Shown here: positions 42,314-51,478 of the stretch, piece by piece
How the letters are laid out: every line of letters begins with the position of its first letter
Numbering within the stretch: position 1 is the stretch's first letter
Source: Bacteroidota bacterium
GTDB lineage: Bacteria > Bacteroidota > JABWAT01
Direction of reading: 5' to 3'
NCBI GenBank assembly: GCA_023151185.1
Contig: JAKLJL010000007.1
Span: forward strand, 1 to 64,000
DNA length: 64,000 nt
Program-made: the position numbers and the translations under genes
The notes under the pieces: generated by a model
Seen by the model: the letters and a program-made list of their open reading frames with translations, nothing else
Databases searched by the model: none
What the model was told of the DNA's origin: nothing

Positions 42314-43864
42314 ATGTTACAGATTCACCAGCTTGCCTATTCGCATCCGAACCGGGATGTCCTGTTTAAAAACCTGTCCTTTTCTCTTGCAGACTCATCC
42401 AAAACGGGCCTTGCAGGAAACAACGGTTCAGGAAAATCCACCCTGCTGAAACTGATTGCCGGTGAACTCTCTCCGGCATCGGGATCCATTTTGATGGAAG
42501 ATACCCCGTGGTTCATCCCGCAGAACACCGGTCAGTTTTCCAATCTTACTGTTGGCAGTATCCTGAAAGCAGACTCTTCAGATTTTGAAAATCCTGACGG
42601 ACGGTGCCGGGAGGCTCTGGGGTTCTGGGGCCTTTCCGGCCTGGATCTGTCGCTTCCGCTGGGGAACCTCAGCAGCGGTCAGCAAACCACTGTTTTTCTG
42701 GCCGGTCTGACTCTCCATCAGCCCAGATTTGTGCTGTTGGATGAACCCGGGAATCATCTGGATGCACAGGGCCGGTCACGGCTGGAACGGTACATCCGGA
42801 AAACCAAAAGTACTCTGCTTCTGGTCAGTCATGACCGGGATCTGCTGAATCTGATGGATGAAATTGCAGAACTGACCGGCAGCGGCCTTTCACTTTATGG
42901 CGGGAATTACGACTTTTTTTCGGAACAGAAGCAACTGGCCACCGATGCCCTTTACCGCCAGATTGCCGGCCGGGAGAAAGAACTGCGGCTTGCGAGGATG
43001 ACAGAACGTGAAACGGCCGAACGCCAAAACCGGAGCAATTCGAGAGGCCGCAGAAAACAGGAGAAAGCCGGGACACCAAAAATTATGATGAATGCCCTGC
43101 GGAATAAGGCAGAAAATTCAACTGCACGGCTGAAGGAAATCCACCGGGAAAAAATGGGACGGATTGAATCGGACCTGACCAGGATGAAAGACTCACTTCC
43201 CGCTCCCGACAAAATCCGGTTCGGATTAAGTCCATCCCGGCTGCATCGGGGTAAAATCCTGCTCAGGGCAGAAGATCTCAATTTCGCCCGAATTTCTCAC
43301 CCGGTCTGGAAGCAGCCACTTGGTTTTACACTTCTCAGTGGTGACCGGGTTGTCCTGTCAGGGAAAAACGGATCCGGAAAGACGACTCTGATCAACCTGA
43401 TTACCGGGCAACTTTCACCAACTGAGGGGACTCTTTACCGGTCATCCGACCAGATTATTCTGCTGGATCAAACCTATTCACGGGTTCAGTCTTCCCTGAC
43501 CGTCCTGGACCAGGCCTGGCAGTTCAATACCGGACGGCTTCAGGAACATGACCTCCGCATCCGGCTGATCCGGTTCCTTTTCGGAAAGGAAGACTGGGGG
43601 AAACTGTGCGGGGTACTTTCCGGCGGTGAACGGATGCGGTTATTGCTGTGCTGTCTTACAATCCTGAACGAAGCCCCTGACCTGATCATTCTGGACGAAC
43701 CGACCAATAATCTGGACCTTCAGAACCGGATTATTCTGAGCCGGGCCTTACAGGAGTATCAGGGAACCCTTCTGATTGTGTCGCATGACGGGCACTTTGT
43801 CAGGGAATTAAATCCAACCCGGCGTATGCTGCTTGACACAGAAACCGGATTGAAGGAGGAGTGA
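42314..43864 (+). CDS. ABC-F family ATPase
   Basis: A 516-residue cytosolic protein with two ABC domains and no membrane part. First domain: Walker A GNNGSGKST, signature LSSGQQ, Walker B LLDEPGNHLD. Second domain: GKNGSGKTT, LSGGE and IILDEPTNNLD. A charged linker (about 205-300) joins them. ABC-F proteins bind ribosomes in translation control or antibiotic protection; which kind cannot be told. The N-terminal Walker B has GNHL instead of TNHL. Confidence 0.92.
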   Translation: MLQIHQLAYSHPNRDVLFKNLSFSLADSSKTGLAGNNGSGKSTLLKLIAGELSPASGSILMEDTPWFIPQNTGQFSNLTVGSILKADSSDFENPDGRCREALGFWGLSGLDLSLPLGNLSSGQQTTVFLAGLTLHQPRFVLLDEPGNHLDAQGRSRLERYIRKTKSTLLLVSHDRDLLNLMDEIAELTGSGLSLYGGNYDFFSEQKQLATDALYRQIAGREKELRLARMTERETAERQNRSNSRGRRKQEKAGTPKIMMNALRNKAENSTARLKEIHREKMGRIESDLTRMKDSLPAPDKIRFGLSPSRLHRGKILLRAEDLNFARISHPVWKQPLGFTLLSGDRVVLSGKNGSGKTTLINLITGQLSPTEGTLYRSSDQIILLDQTYSRVQSSLTVLDQAWQFNTGRLQEHDLRIRLIRFLFGKEDWGKLCGVLSGGERMRLLLCCLTILNEAPDLIILDEPTNNLDLQNRIILSRALQEYQGTLLIVSHDGHFVRELNPTRRMLLDTETGLKEE

Positions 43865-43912
43865 GGCGGTCAGAGACCTGCAGGCAAACCGGATGGCCTC
43901 CTGCGGTTCTGC

Positions 43913-44677
43913 TTAAAACTGTGACAGGAAGTGTTCGAGAGCTGAATTGAAGGCGTCGGGTTGTTCCATCATCGGCATATGGCCGGCACCCTCGAGAACA
44001 GTAAAGGAAATATTCGGATTCAGGGCTGCAATATCCGCCTGCATTTTTTCATTGATCGAAAGATCATGATTTCCGTAAAAAAGTCCGACCGGAATTTTCA
44101 TTTTAACCAGATTAAAGCTTCTGTCCGGGCGGGCCGCCATGGCTTCCTGGCAATTGATGATGGCCTTCGGATCGGCCTTCCGCATGATTTCCTTGACCTG
44201 ACGGACCAGCGGCATATTGCTGTTCTGGGTTTCGGGAGCAAAAATCCGCTGAGCCATGTGGTCGGCAACAAAACCGGCGCCTTCCTTCTGAATCCGTTCA
44301 ATCATCTGCCTCCGGCCGGATTTACCTTCAGAATTGTCGGCATAGGGATGGGAAGCAACGAGGCCGAAGCCGGCAACTTTTCCCGGGTATTTGGCAGCAA
44401 AGGCCAGAGCAAGATAGCCTCCCATAGAATGACCCAGAACAATTGCCCGTTCAAAACCCTGTTCTGCCATGGACTCTGAAAGGGAGTCTGCAAGGGATTC
44501 AAGAGTAAACTGCCCAGTGTACGGAGCATCTCCCATTCCGGGAAGTTCGGGTGTAAACAGTGTATAGGTTCCGGCAAGGGGTTCCTGATGTTGCCAGATC
44601 TGACTCGACAGAGGAAATCCGTGAATCAGAATCACCGGTTTGCCTTTTCCTCTGATCAGTCCTGTGAGTGCTGCCAT
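43913..44677 (-). CDS. Alpha/beta hydrolase
   Basis: A 254-residue alpha/beta hydrolase with the oxyanion segment LIHGFPLSSQIW, nucleophile Ser in LGHSMGG, Asp in FYGNHDL and His in GAGHMPM, a complete catalytic triad. It is similar in length to small carboxylesterases or haloalkane-type hydrolases. No signal peptide; the substrate is unknown. The start at 44677 has GGAA upstream; the longer frame begins within the intergenic region. Confidence 0.88.
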   Translation of the reverse strand: MAALTGLIRGKGKPVILIHGFPLSSQIWQHQEPLAGTYTLFTPELPGMGDAPYTGQFTLESLADSLSESMAEQGFERAIVLGHSMGGYLALAFAAKYPGKVAGFGLVASHPYADNSEGKSGRRQMIERIQKEGAGFVADHMAQRIFAPETQNSNMPLVRQVKEIMRKADPKAIINCQEAMAARPDRSFNLVKMKIPVGLFYGNHDLSINEKMQADIAALNPNISFTVLEGAGHMPMMEQPDAFNSALEHFLSQF

Positions 44678-44784
44678 CTTAATTCCAGTTGTTAACTGTC
44701 TCAAATTCGTAAAAAATTATCGGTTTCTCAAGACTTGAACAGTTCAGACGAGTAATTTTAATGGTTTCCGGGTCAAAACGGAAT

Positions 44785-45885
44785 TCAGTCAAGAAGAAGC
44801 CAGGGTTTTAACCGGTTAAGTTTTTCTTCGGTCATTCCGTCAATGCCGAGCAGTTCCTCGACCGAGACAAATCCGTTTCGGTTTTCCCGCATGGCGACAA
44901 TTTGTTCGGCCTGGGCTCTGCTGATTCCGGGAAGGGCTTCAAGTTCAGAAACGGTAGCCCGGTTCAGAAAAACCGGCTCCATTTTTCCGGTTGATTTCCG
45001 GGAGGCTGACGGTCTTGGGTTCTTAGATTCCTGCCAGGACAAGGCGGTTTCGGGGAACCGGCGGTTTTCACCCGTTCCCAGTGAAATACCGATGGAAATC
45101 TGATGAGTACTGCCCAGATCTGGATGTGACTGGAAAGCATAATCCAGACCGGCGCCCCAGAACTCAACCCCGGCACCGGCGGTAACCACCCCGGTTGCCG
45201 ATTGCATTCCGGTCCTGAGGGTGACCTGATGGGTCAGCGGAATCTCAAGTCCTGCCCGCAGGTCAGTTGGGAAACCCGTTTGGTGGTAAACCTCTCCCGA
45301 AATCAATGCTTTTCCGAAAATCCAGGCGGACAGACCTGCCCGCCAGCCGGATGGCAGCGGCTCAGACGATCGTCCGATTTTGGCCCGGGTCAGATTAAAT
45401 ACGGTAACACCTGCTGTCAACCCATCCATAACAACCGACTGAAGCCCGGCATCGAGTTCCAGGGCACCGGCATTGCCATACCCTTCAATGGATGCATGAA
45501 CATATTTGGCCGTCAGACCGGCTGAAAAATCAGGAAACAGGCGGAATCCGAATCCGGCCAGAAACTGGCTTTCACGGTAAACACCATTCCCTGTAAAACC
45601 GGCACCAATCCCTGCCGCCCAGTTTTCTGACGGTAAAACGGCAGCCAGACTCATGGTCTGAAGTTCTTTCAGTCCGAAGGGTCTGAAGGCAGAAACCGCC
45701 AGTTCAGGCTGATCAAGGGTCATCAGTCCGGCAGGGTTTACAAACAGAATCCAGGCAGAATATCCACGGGCCGCTTCAGCATTACCGGCACCGGCCTGCC
45801 GGGCACCCTGATCTTTTTGTTCAAAGCCGGCGTAACAGGAAGCAGCCACAGCCAGAAGACCGGCAATCAGTAAAAAGCGGTTCAT
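44785..45885 (-). CDS. PorV/UPF0164-like outer-membrane barrel with C-terminal helix-hairpin-helix
   Basis: A 366-residue protein with a signal peptide (about 1-18, AVAASCYAG). A beta-barrel region begins GARQAGAGNAEAARGYSA and VNPAGLM, which matches the PorV/UPF0164 family of outer-membrane proteins, and runs to about 285. Residues about 300-366 are a ComEA-like helix-hairpin-helix domain (FLNRATVSELEALPGIS, then GFVSVEELLGIDGMTEEKLN). That pairing is unusual. It may bind DNA at the cell surface, or the HhH may be an unrelated binding module. It overlaps the next gene's stop (ATGA). Confidence 0.75.
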   Translation of the reverse strand: MNRFLLIAGLLAVAASCYAGFEQKDQGARQAGAGNAEAARGYSAWILFVNPAGLMTLDQPELAVSAFRPFGLKELQTMSLAAVLPSENWAAGIGAGFTGNGVYRESQFLAGFGFRLFPDFSAGLTAKYVHASIEGYGNAGALELDAGLQSVVMDGLTAGVTVFNLTRAKIGRSSEPLPSGWRAGLSAWIFGKALISGEVYHQTGFPTDLRAGLEIPLTHQVTLRTGMQSATGVVTAGAGVEFWGAGLDYAFQSHPDLGSTHQISIGISLGTGENRRFPETALSWQESKNPRPSASRKSTGKMEPVFLNRATVSELEALPGISRAQAEQIVAMRENRNGFVSVEELLGIDGMTEEKLNRLKPWLLLD

Positions 45886-46484
45886 CCTTCCTCCGTTCCG
45901 GTTATGACGGTTTTCCATTTTCCGTTTTTCTGCTTCCGGGAGTGGGTGACCTTCCCGCCGGATGTCCACTCCAGCCGGGAGACTGGTTCCCCGTTTTCAA
46001 TTTCAGTCAAACTGCCGGTTCTGGAATCCTGGAACAGCCAGACCAGAGTGATACTTTCGCCGGCTGAATGCCGGGTAATTTCCGTTTTGAGGGAATTGCG
46101 CCTGAAAACAAGGGTCAGGGATGGAAGGGAATCGGCTATATTCCGGTAGAAGAGGTAACGGACCGTTGAGGAATCGGGAACAGAATAGGTCACAAAACCG
46201 GGACTGTCGTCGGCAGGTATGACGGCATTTCCATTTCTGTCCAGAACGGCCTTGTTCAGCAGCCGTTTTCCGTTGGGGTAAGTCCGGGCAGCCGTTTCTG
46301 CCTGGCTGATCTGGACCAGAGTCTTTTTTAAAAGTACGGCTGACCGTTTAACCGGGCCGTTTTCAGACCCCGCCAGAAAGACCAAATCCAGCCCGGACCG
46401 GTCAGAAAGTGACTGGTAAGACTGAGAGAAAACAGGCTGAACCGGCCAACCGGCCAGAATCAGGAAAATGAAAAAGTATCGCAT
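45882..46484 (-). CDS. Exported protein of unknown function
   Basis: A 200-residue protein with a signal peptide (MRYFFIFLILAGWPVQPVFSQ) and a beta-rich body (SPGFVTYSVPDSSTVRYLFY, then a C-terminal LEWTSGGKVTHSRKQKNGKW). No known family recognised. It lies upstream of, and overlaps by 4 bases, the barrel-HhH gene, so the two may work together in the envelope. The ATG at 46484 was chosen because it gives the signal peptide, but its RBS is poor. Confidence 0.6.
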   Translation of the reverse strand: MRYFFIFLILAGWPVQPVFSQSYQSLSDRSGLDLVFLAGSENGPVKRSAVLLKKTLVQISQAETAARTYPNGKRLLNKAVLDRNGNAVIPADDSPGFVTYSVPDSSTVRYLFYRNIADSLPSLTLVFRRNSLKTEITRHSAGESITLVWLFQDSRTGSLTEIENGEPVSRLEWTSGGKVTHSRKQKNGKWKTVITGTEEG

Positions 46485-46585
46485 GAATTTTTCGGGATGG
46501 ATAAAAATACAAAAGTATCGGCCGAATACCAATTCCATCAGCCGTCCGGATTGAATTTCAGGGCATTTTCAGTTAGATTTCGAAG

Positions 46586-48208
46586 ATGAATACCTGGACT
46601 TTTCTTTGTTTACTGACCGTTGGCAGTTCGGCAGCCGCAGCCCGGCCTTTTTCAGGTCCTGATACCACCCGGATGCAGGAACTGATTTCAGTCCTGGGAC
46701 ATGACAGTCTGGAAGGACGGGCAACCGGAACTGCAGGCGGAGAAAAGGCTGCCCGGTTTCTTGCTGACCAGTTTTCTCAATCCGGATTGGTTCCTGCCGG
46801 TGACCACGGTTCCTGGTTTCAGAAAATCCCGATGCATGGCAGTACTCCTTTGCCCGGGTGCCGCCTGATGGTACATACGGATGATGAAAACAGAGTCCTG
46901 GTTCAGGGGCAGGACTATCTGTTGTATCAAACCGGTGCCCAGACTTTTCTTCCCGTTCCGGAAGAACTGGTTTTTGCCGGATACGGCATTACAGCACCCC
47001 AATATGACTATAATGATTACCAGAGTATCTCAGTTGCCGGCAAAATTGCGGTTATTTTAGCCGGAGAGCCCCGGTCTGAAGATCCAGACTGGTTTTCCGG
47101 TTCACTTCCGACAACCTTCAGTTCGGCCGAAACCAAACAGCGGATTGCCCTGGCTCAGGGAGCCCTCGGCTGTCTGATCATTCAGGACCCGTCTGATACC
47201 TACAGAAACTGGGAGTATTACCGCCGGGATTTTTCTTTTGAACAGGTCACTCTGGCCTTTTTCCCTGCCGGGAATCTGAGTTTGCTGTTAAATCCGAAAA
47301 TGGCGGCGGATTTATTTGACGGATCAGGATATACTTTCGGGGATGTTCTTCAGATGGACCGCAGTGGTACCATGCGCAGTTTTCCCCTGAGACCGAGGCT
47401 GTCGTTCTCAGGAGAATTCCGCCAGCGGGACTTTTTGTCAGCGAATGTGATCGGTGAAGCAGACGGAAAAAATCCGGATCTTCCGGTTTTGGTCATAACG
47501 GCTCATTATGACCACCTGGGTACCGGACCCGCCATCCGTCAGGACAGTATTTACAACGGAGTTTTTGACAATGCCCTTGGTGTTGCTGTACTGGCAGAAA
47601 TCGCCCGGCTCCTTTCCCTTCCCGAAAACCAGCCCGACCGGACAGTGGTGTTCCTGATTACGACGGGTGAGGAAAAAGGGCTTCTTGGTGCCCGGTATTA
47701 TACCTTTCACCCCAGATATCCGCTGTACAGGACTTCGGCTGCGGTAAACATTGACGGCATTTCGGTACTGGATGAAGTTACTTCGGTGCTGCTGCCCGGT
47801 GCAGACCTGTCTGATCTGCAAACCCTGATTGAACCCGTTCTGGACCGACACAACGTGACCGTTTCGGATGCTCCTGGGCCGGTGGTTTTATCTGAATCCT
47901 TCTACCGATCTGATCATTTTGCCTTTGCGAGTGCAGGAATTCCGGCCGTTTCTATTCTCGAAGGAACTGACTATCTTCATCTGGACAGGGAAACTGCCGG
48001 TTATCTGAAAATGGAGTGGGACCAAACCCGGTATCACACTCCGCTTGATGACCTGAGCCAGGCTATCAACTGGCGGGCAGTCCGGCAGCATGCCAACCTG
48101 ATTTATGAGACCGTCAGACAGCTTGCTTCTGCCGGAAATGAACCTGAATGGAAAAGAAATTCACCCTACAATACCATCCGGTTGCAGCACCGGGCAGAGA
48201 AAAAATGA
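46586..48208 (+). CDS. Exported M28-family zinc aminopeptidase
   Basis: A 540-residue protein with a signal peptide (about 1-20), an early SLEGRATGTAGGEKAARFLA segment, a PA domain inserted near 120-250, and an M28 domain. Zinc and catalytic residues are seen: ITAHYDHLG, FDNALGVAVL, TTGEEKGLLGARYY, NIDGISVL and a late His near YLHLDRET. It should trim peptides or act as a glutaminyl-cyclase-like enzyme; aminopeptidase is more likely. Its stop overlaps the next gene (ATGA). Confidence 0.9.
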   Translation: MNTWTFLCLLTVGSSAAAARPFSGPDTTRMQELISVLGHDSLEGRATGTAGGEKAARFLADQFSQSGLVPAGDHGSWFQKIPMHGSTPLPGCRLMVHTDDENRVLVQGQDYLLYQTGAQTFLPVPEELVFAGYGITAPQYDYNDYQSISVAGKIAVILAGEPRSEDPDWFSGSLPTTFSSAETKQRIALAQGALGCLIIQDPSDTYRNWEYYRRDFSFEQVTLAFFPAGNLSLLLNPKMAADLFDGSGYTFGDVLQMDRSGTMRSFPLRPRLSFSGEFRQRDFLSANVIGEADGKNPDLPVLVITAHYDHLGTGPAIRQDSIYNGVFDNALGVAVLAEIARLLSLPENQPDRTVVFLITTGEEKGLLGARYYTFHPRYPLYRTSAAVNIDGISVLDEVTSVLLPGADLSDLQTLIEPVLDRHNVTVSDAPGPVVLSESFYRSDHFAFASAGIPAVSILEGTDYLHLDRETAGYLKMEWDQTRYHTPLDDLSQAINWRAVRQHANLIYETVRQLASAGNEPEWKRNSPYNTIRLQHRAEKK

Positions 48209-49029
48209 ACCGGATCCTGCTAATTTCCCTATTACTGCTTTCAGCCGCCTGCCGGAGTTCTACTACCGTTCCCTCTGCAGAACCCAAAATCCTGCGGGTG
48301 ATGGGATCCGAAACCCTGATGCCCCTGACCCAGCAGTGGGCAGCCGGTTTTATGCAGGAACACCCCGAGATTTCAGTTCATGTTCTGGGGGGCGGGACGT
48401 CGACCGGTGTGAAGGCGTTAACCGAAGGCCAGACCGAAATCTGTGCTGCCTCCCGCCCGCTGAAACCGGATGAGGTGAAACTGATTGCAGAAAAGTACCA
48501 TAGTGTCGGTCTGTCGTATCTGGTGGCCAAGGATGCCCTGAGTATTTACGTGAATGCCTCAAATCCGGTTCCGTCCCTTTCCCTGGATCAGGTCCGGGAT
48601 TTGTTTATGGGACGGATTGTGAACTGGAAGGATCTTGGCGGGCAGGATGCACCTGTGGATGTTTTCGTCAGACCCCCGAACTCGGGCACCTATCTCTACT
48701 TTAAGGAACACGTTCTGTTCAATGAACTACAGGCCCCGACAACCCTGATTGTGCCAACCGGAAAGTCCATGGCGGAAGTTGTGGCAAAAAGCATTCACGG
48801 TATCGGATACGGCGGCATTGCCCATCCCTCCGGGATCCGGAATATTAAAATCAACGGAATCGAACCGACCGAGGAAAATGCCCGGAATGACCGGTATCCC
48901 ATCACCCGGTATTTGTATTTTTATGTGATTGACACACCGAAAGGAAGCACAGAACTCTTTATAAACTGGGTTCAGGGAGAGACCGGTCAGAAAATTGTCC
49001 GGGAATCCGGATTCATTTCCTTGTGGTAG
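48205..49029 (+). CDS. PstS-like phosphate-binding lipoprotein
   Basis: A 274-residue substrate-binding protein with a lipobox (SLLLLSAAC, Cys16) and PBP-like marks: VMGSETLMPLTQQWAAGF, GGGTSTGVKALTEG, SRPLKPDE and YVNASNPVPSLSL. The GSET and GTSTG segments resemble the phosphate-binding loops of PstS. No PstCAB genes are nearby. It is translationally coupled to the M28 peptidase gene by an ATGA overlap, which is unusual for PstS. Confidence 0.85.
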   Translation: MNRILLISLLLLSAACRSSTTVPSAEPKILRVMGSETLMPLTQQWAAGFMQEHPEISVHVLGGGTSTGVKALTEGQTEICAASRPLKPDEVKLIAEKYHSVGLSYLVAKDALSIYVNASNPVPSLSLDQVRDLFMGRIVNWKDLGGQDAPVDVFVRPPNSGTYLYFKEHVLFNELQAPTTLIVPTGKSMAEVVAKSIHGIGYGGIAHPSGIRNIKINGIEPTEENARNDRYPITRYLYFYVIDTPKGSTELFINWVQGETGQKIVRESGFISLW

Positions 49030-50158
49030 AACTGCCGAGTTCCTGATAGAGAGAAAGAACTTCCCGGGCAAACCCCGGCCAGGACAACTCCGGTTTTCGT
49101 CGTTTTATTTCTTCCCGCCACGCCGAAAGGGTACCTTGTGAAGCGAAAATGGCGTGAATTCCGGCGGCAACTTCCTCCGCATCCGGCCGGGAAACCACCC
49201 AGCCGGTTTCCCCATGGCTGACCATTTCGGTCAGTCCGCCAACATCAGTAACCAGAACCGGCAGATCAAACTGGCTGGCAATCTGCACAATCCCGCTTTG
49301 AGTGGCGGTTTTGTAGGGCAATACTCCCAGGTCGGCCGCCGAAAAAAAGACGGGAACTTCCTGATCGCTGATATACCGGGTAAAAACTGAAATCCGGTTT
49401 TGGAGCCCGAGCCGGTCAATCTGGGACTGATACCGGTCAAAATTTCCGTACACTTCCCCGGCAATGACCAGATGGAACCGGTCATCAAGTTCAAACAAGG
49501 CTTCAATGAGGAGATCAAGACCTTTATACTCCCGGATAAATCCAAAAAAAAGAAGAATCGTTTTATTTTCAGGAAGATTCAATGCTTTCCTGGCCTGAAG
49601 GGGATCAATTTTTACAGGAAAATGGTCGTAAACCGGATGTGCCTTCAGCCTGTAATGAGCATCCGGTTTGAGGGAAAGCAGATCCTGTTCAACGGCTTTG
49701 CTCATGGCGATAAATCCGTCAACACGGTTCAGATAGTACCTGATCAGCGCCAGATCTCCCGGCCTCTTTTCATGCGGGATGACGTTATCGAGAATGGCAA
49801 TGGACCGGGTTCCCTTCTTTCTGACTTTCCCGGATACGGTTCCCAGTGACGGACTGAAAAATGGCATCCAGAATTTCATGATCAGCAGATCGGGTGACCA
49901 GGCCGAGATCTGCCCGGCCGTCTTCAGCCAGGAAACCGGATTAACTGAATCGAGAACACGGGTGGCAGGAACCGGATCGGCTGTATCGGCACCGGTGACC
50001 ATCTGGGTCTGCCCCGGAAACAACAGATCGGGATACTGACGGGTAAAGGTAAAAGCCCGCAGTTCATGCTGTTTTTCCAGTTCACGGTACAGGGACGCAT
50101 TAAACTGGGCAATCCCGCCCCGATAGGGATAAAAGGTGGACAGATACCCGATTTTCAC
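49013..50158 (-). CDS. Family 4 glycosyltransferase
   Basis: A 381-residue GT-B enzyme. It starts GYLSTFYPYRGGIAQFN (the donor-side glycine-rich loop) and has LFFGFIREYKGLDLLIEAL and a C-terminal PYKTATQSGIVQIASQFDLP with the conserved E in DVGGLTEMVSHG. Likely transfers a sugar from a nucleotide sugar to a cell-surface glycan. It follows the GT9 gene by 10 bases, so both probably serve one glycan pathway. Its 3' end overlaps the convergent PstS-like gene by 17 bases. Confidence 0.9.
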   Translation of the reverse strand: MKIGYLSTFYPYRGGIAQFNASLYRELEKQHELRAFTFTRQYPDLLFPGQTQMVTGADTADPVPATRVLDSVNPVSWLKTAGQISAWSPDLLIMKFWMPFFSPSLGTVSGKVRKKGTRSIAILDNVIPHEKRPGDLALIRYYLNRVDGFIAMSKAVEQDLLSLKPDAHYRLKAHPVYDHFPVKIDPLQARKALNLPENKTILLFFGFIREYKGLDLLIEALFELDDRFHLVIAGEVYGNFDRYQSQIDRLGLQNRISVFTRYISDQEVPVFFSAADLGVLPYKTATQSGIVQIASQFDLPVLVTDVGGLTEMVSHGETGWVVSRPDAEEVAAGIHAIFASQGTLSAWREEIKRRKPELSWPGFAREVLSLYQELGSSTTRK

Positions 50159-50168
50159 AGGAATGCCC

Positions 50169-51269
50169 CTACTTTCTTCCGAGTTTGATCATGTCTCTGA
50201 TGGCGGCTTCTACCGTGGCTACCGGAAGGTCTTTCATACAATGACTTTCCCGTTTGCAGGAATTTCCGAAATAGCAATCGCATCCGGATTCGGGCTGAAC
50301 GATGAGACCCCGACCGTAAAGTTCAAATTCATGAACATTGAAAATATTGACGAATAACACCTGCGGAATTTTTAAGCCGATGGCAATGTGCATCATCATC
50401 GACACAGCCGTGAGGATAACATCACACTGGTTGGTCAGTGAGAAAAATTGCGGAAGCGGGAAGGTTCCCAGATACAGTGCACCGGTTTCTGCAGCATATT
50501 TCCGGTTCATGGCATCTTCTGCCGGTCCGCCCAGCAGGAGCGGGAAGTGACCGTCTGCCTGAAGTTTCCGGATGAGTTCCAGCCAGTAGGCCTCCGGCCA
50601 GAGCCGGGTAAGCCACCGTTCGCCGCACCCGGTATTCAGCCCGATAATTTTCCGGCCGGCAGCCTGGGTTTTCAGATCTTCCCACAGATTGTCAAAAGCC
50701 GGATTCAGTTCAAGAACATACGGCTCCCCGCTGAAGGTAAACCCGCAGATTTCGAAGATTTCCTCAAGATAGTTTTTGGTATTCAGCTTCGAAATATTAT
50801 CAAACATGCCGGTTATGAACTTGTGCTCTGCCAGACGGTTGGCAACCGAGACATGTCCGTCCTGCATCATAAACCCATATTTTTCAACCGCATAGACATC
50901 TTCAATCAGGCTGCAGGCTTCAACGTCCTTATCCAGATTAATGGCGATATCGAATTTCTGATGCGTAAGGGCATAGACCGATTTAAACTCAAATTTGTAA
51001 ATTTTATCCACCGAAGAAACCGGGACCACTTCGGGTGACAGGGTAATCCAGGAAATATGACAGCCCGGGTAAACTGACCGGAATTTCTGAATCAGCGGGC
51101 TGGTCCGGATAACATCGCCGATGGCCCCCAGTTTGATGATCAGAATCCGTTTGGTAACAGGATCATAGTCATCGCAGGTGGAGCAGACATTATCTCTCAG
51201 CTTATTGGGTTTGCAGGGAATATCCCCCCTGAAGTGACGGCAATCGAATTTGATATCGGAAAAGTTCAT
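50169..51269 (-). CDS. Family 9 (heptosyltransferase-like) glycosyltransferase with cysteine clusters
   Basis: A 366-residue GT9 protein: RILIIKLGAIGDVIRTSPLI at about 43-62, GLNTGCGERWLTRLWPEAYW near 210, and LLGGPAED with a late DVILTAVSMMMHIAIGL. It also has cysteine-rich parts: four Cys in the first 35 residues (CRHFRGDIPC, CSTC) and six near the C-terminus (CDCYFGNSCKRESHCM), which may bind a metal. Likely adds heptose or a related sugar to LPS. First gene of a two-gene operon. Confidence 0.88.
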   Translation of the reverse strand: MNFSDIKFDCRHFRGDIPCKPNKLRDNVCSTCDDYDPVTKRILIIKLGAIGDVIRTSPLIQKFRSVYPGCHISWITLSPEVVPVSSVDKIYKFEFKSVYALTHQKFDIAINLDKDVEACSLIEDVYAVEKYGFMMQDGHVSVANRLAEHKFITGMFDNISKLNTKNYLEEIFEICGFTFSGEPYVLELNPAFDNLWEDLKTQAAGRKIIGLNTGCGERWLTRLWPEAYWLELIRKLQADGHFPLLLGGPAEDAMNRKYAAETGALYLGTFPLPQFFSLTNQCDVILTAVSMMMHIAIGLKIPQVLFVNIFNVHEFELYGRGLIVQPESGCDCYFGNSCKRESHCMKDLPVATVEAAIRDMIKLGRK

Positions 51270-51358
51270 ACTGGTTCTGTTTAACTATTGGTTTATATTC
51301 AATCTATCCTGAAATTAAAGGTATCAGGCACTCCCTCTGCTTTTCCAAAGCCGGAATT

Positions 51359-51374
51359 CCGTCTGCGGACGGAA
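51359..51374. other. Small inverted repeat in the gap between the GT9 and mazG genes
   Basis: TCCGTC and GACGGA form a 6-bp stem around TGCG in the 209-bp gap 51270-51478. There is no U-tract in either direction, so it is not a convincing terminator. Nothing else was recognised in this gap. Confidence 0.3.
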
Positions 51375-51478
51375 AAAGGCTGGGAGTAATTTTTAAAGGG
51401 GACCCAAAACCCGGACACCTAAATGGCTGTTACGGTACAGCAACAGCATTGATTTTTTATAGCTTGTCCCTTAATCCT

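Noticed and set aside
48205-49029. A complete phosphate ABC transporter
   Set aside because: Only the binding lipoprotein is present; no permease or ATPase genes nearby.
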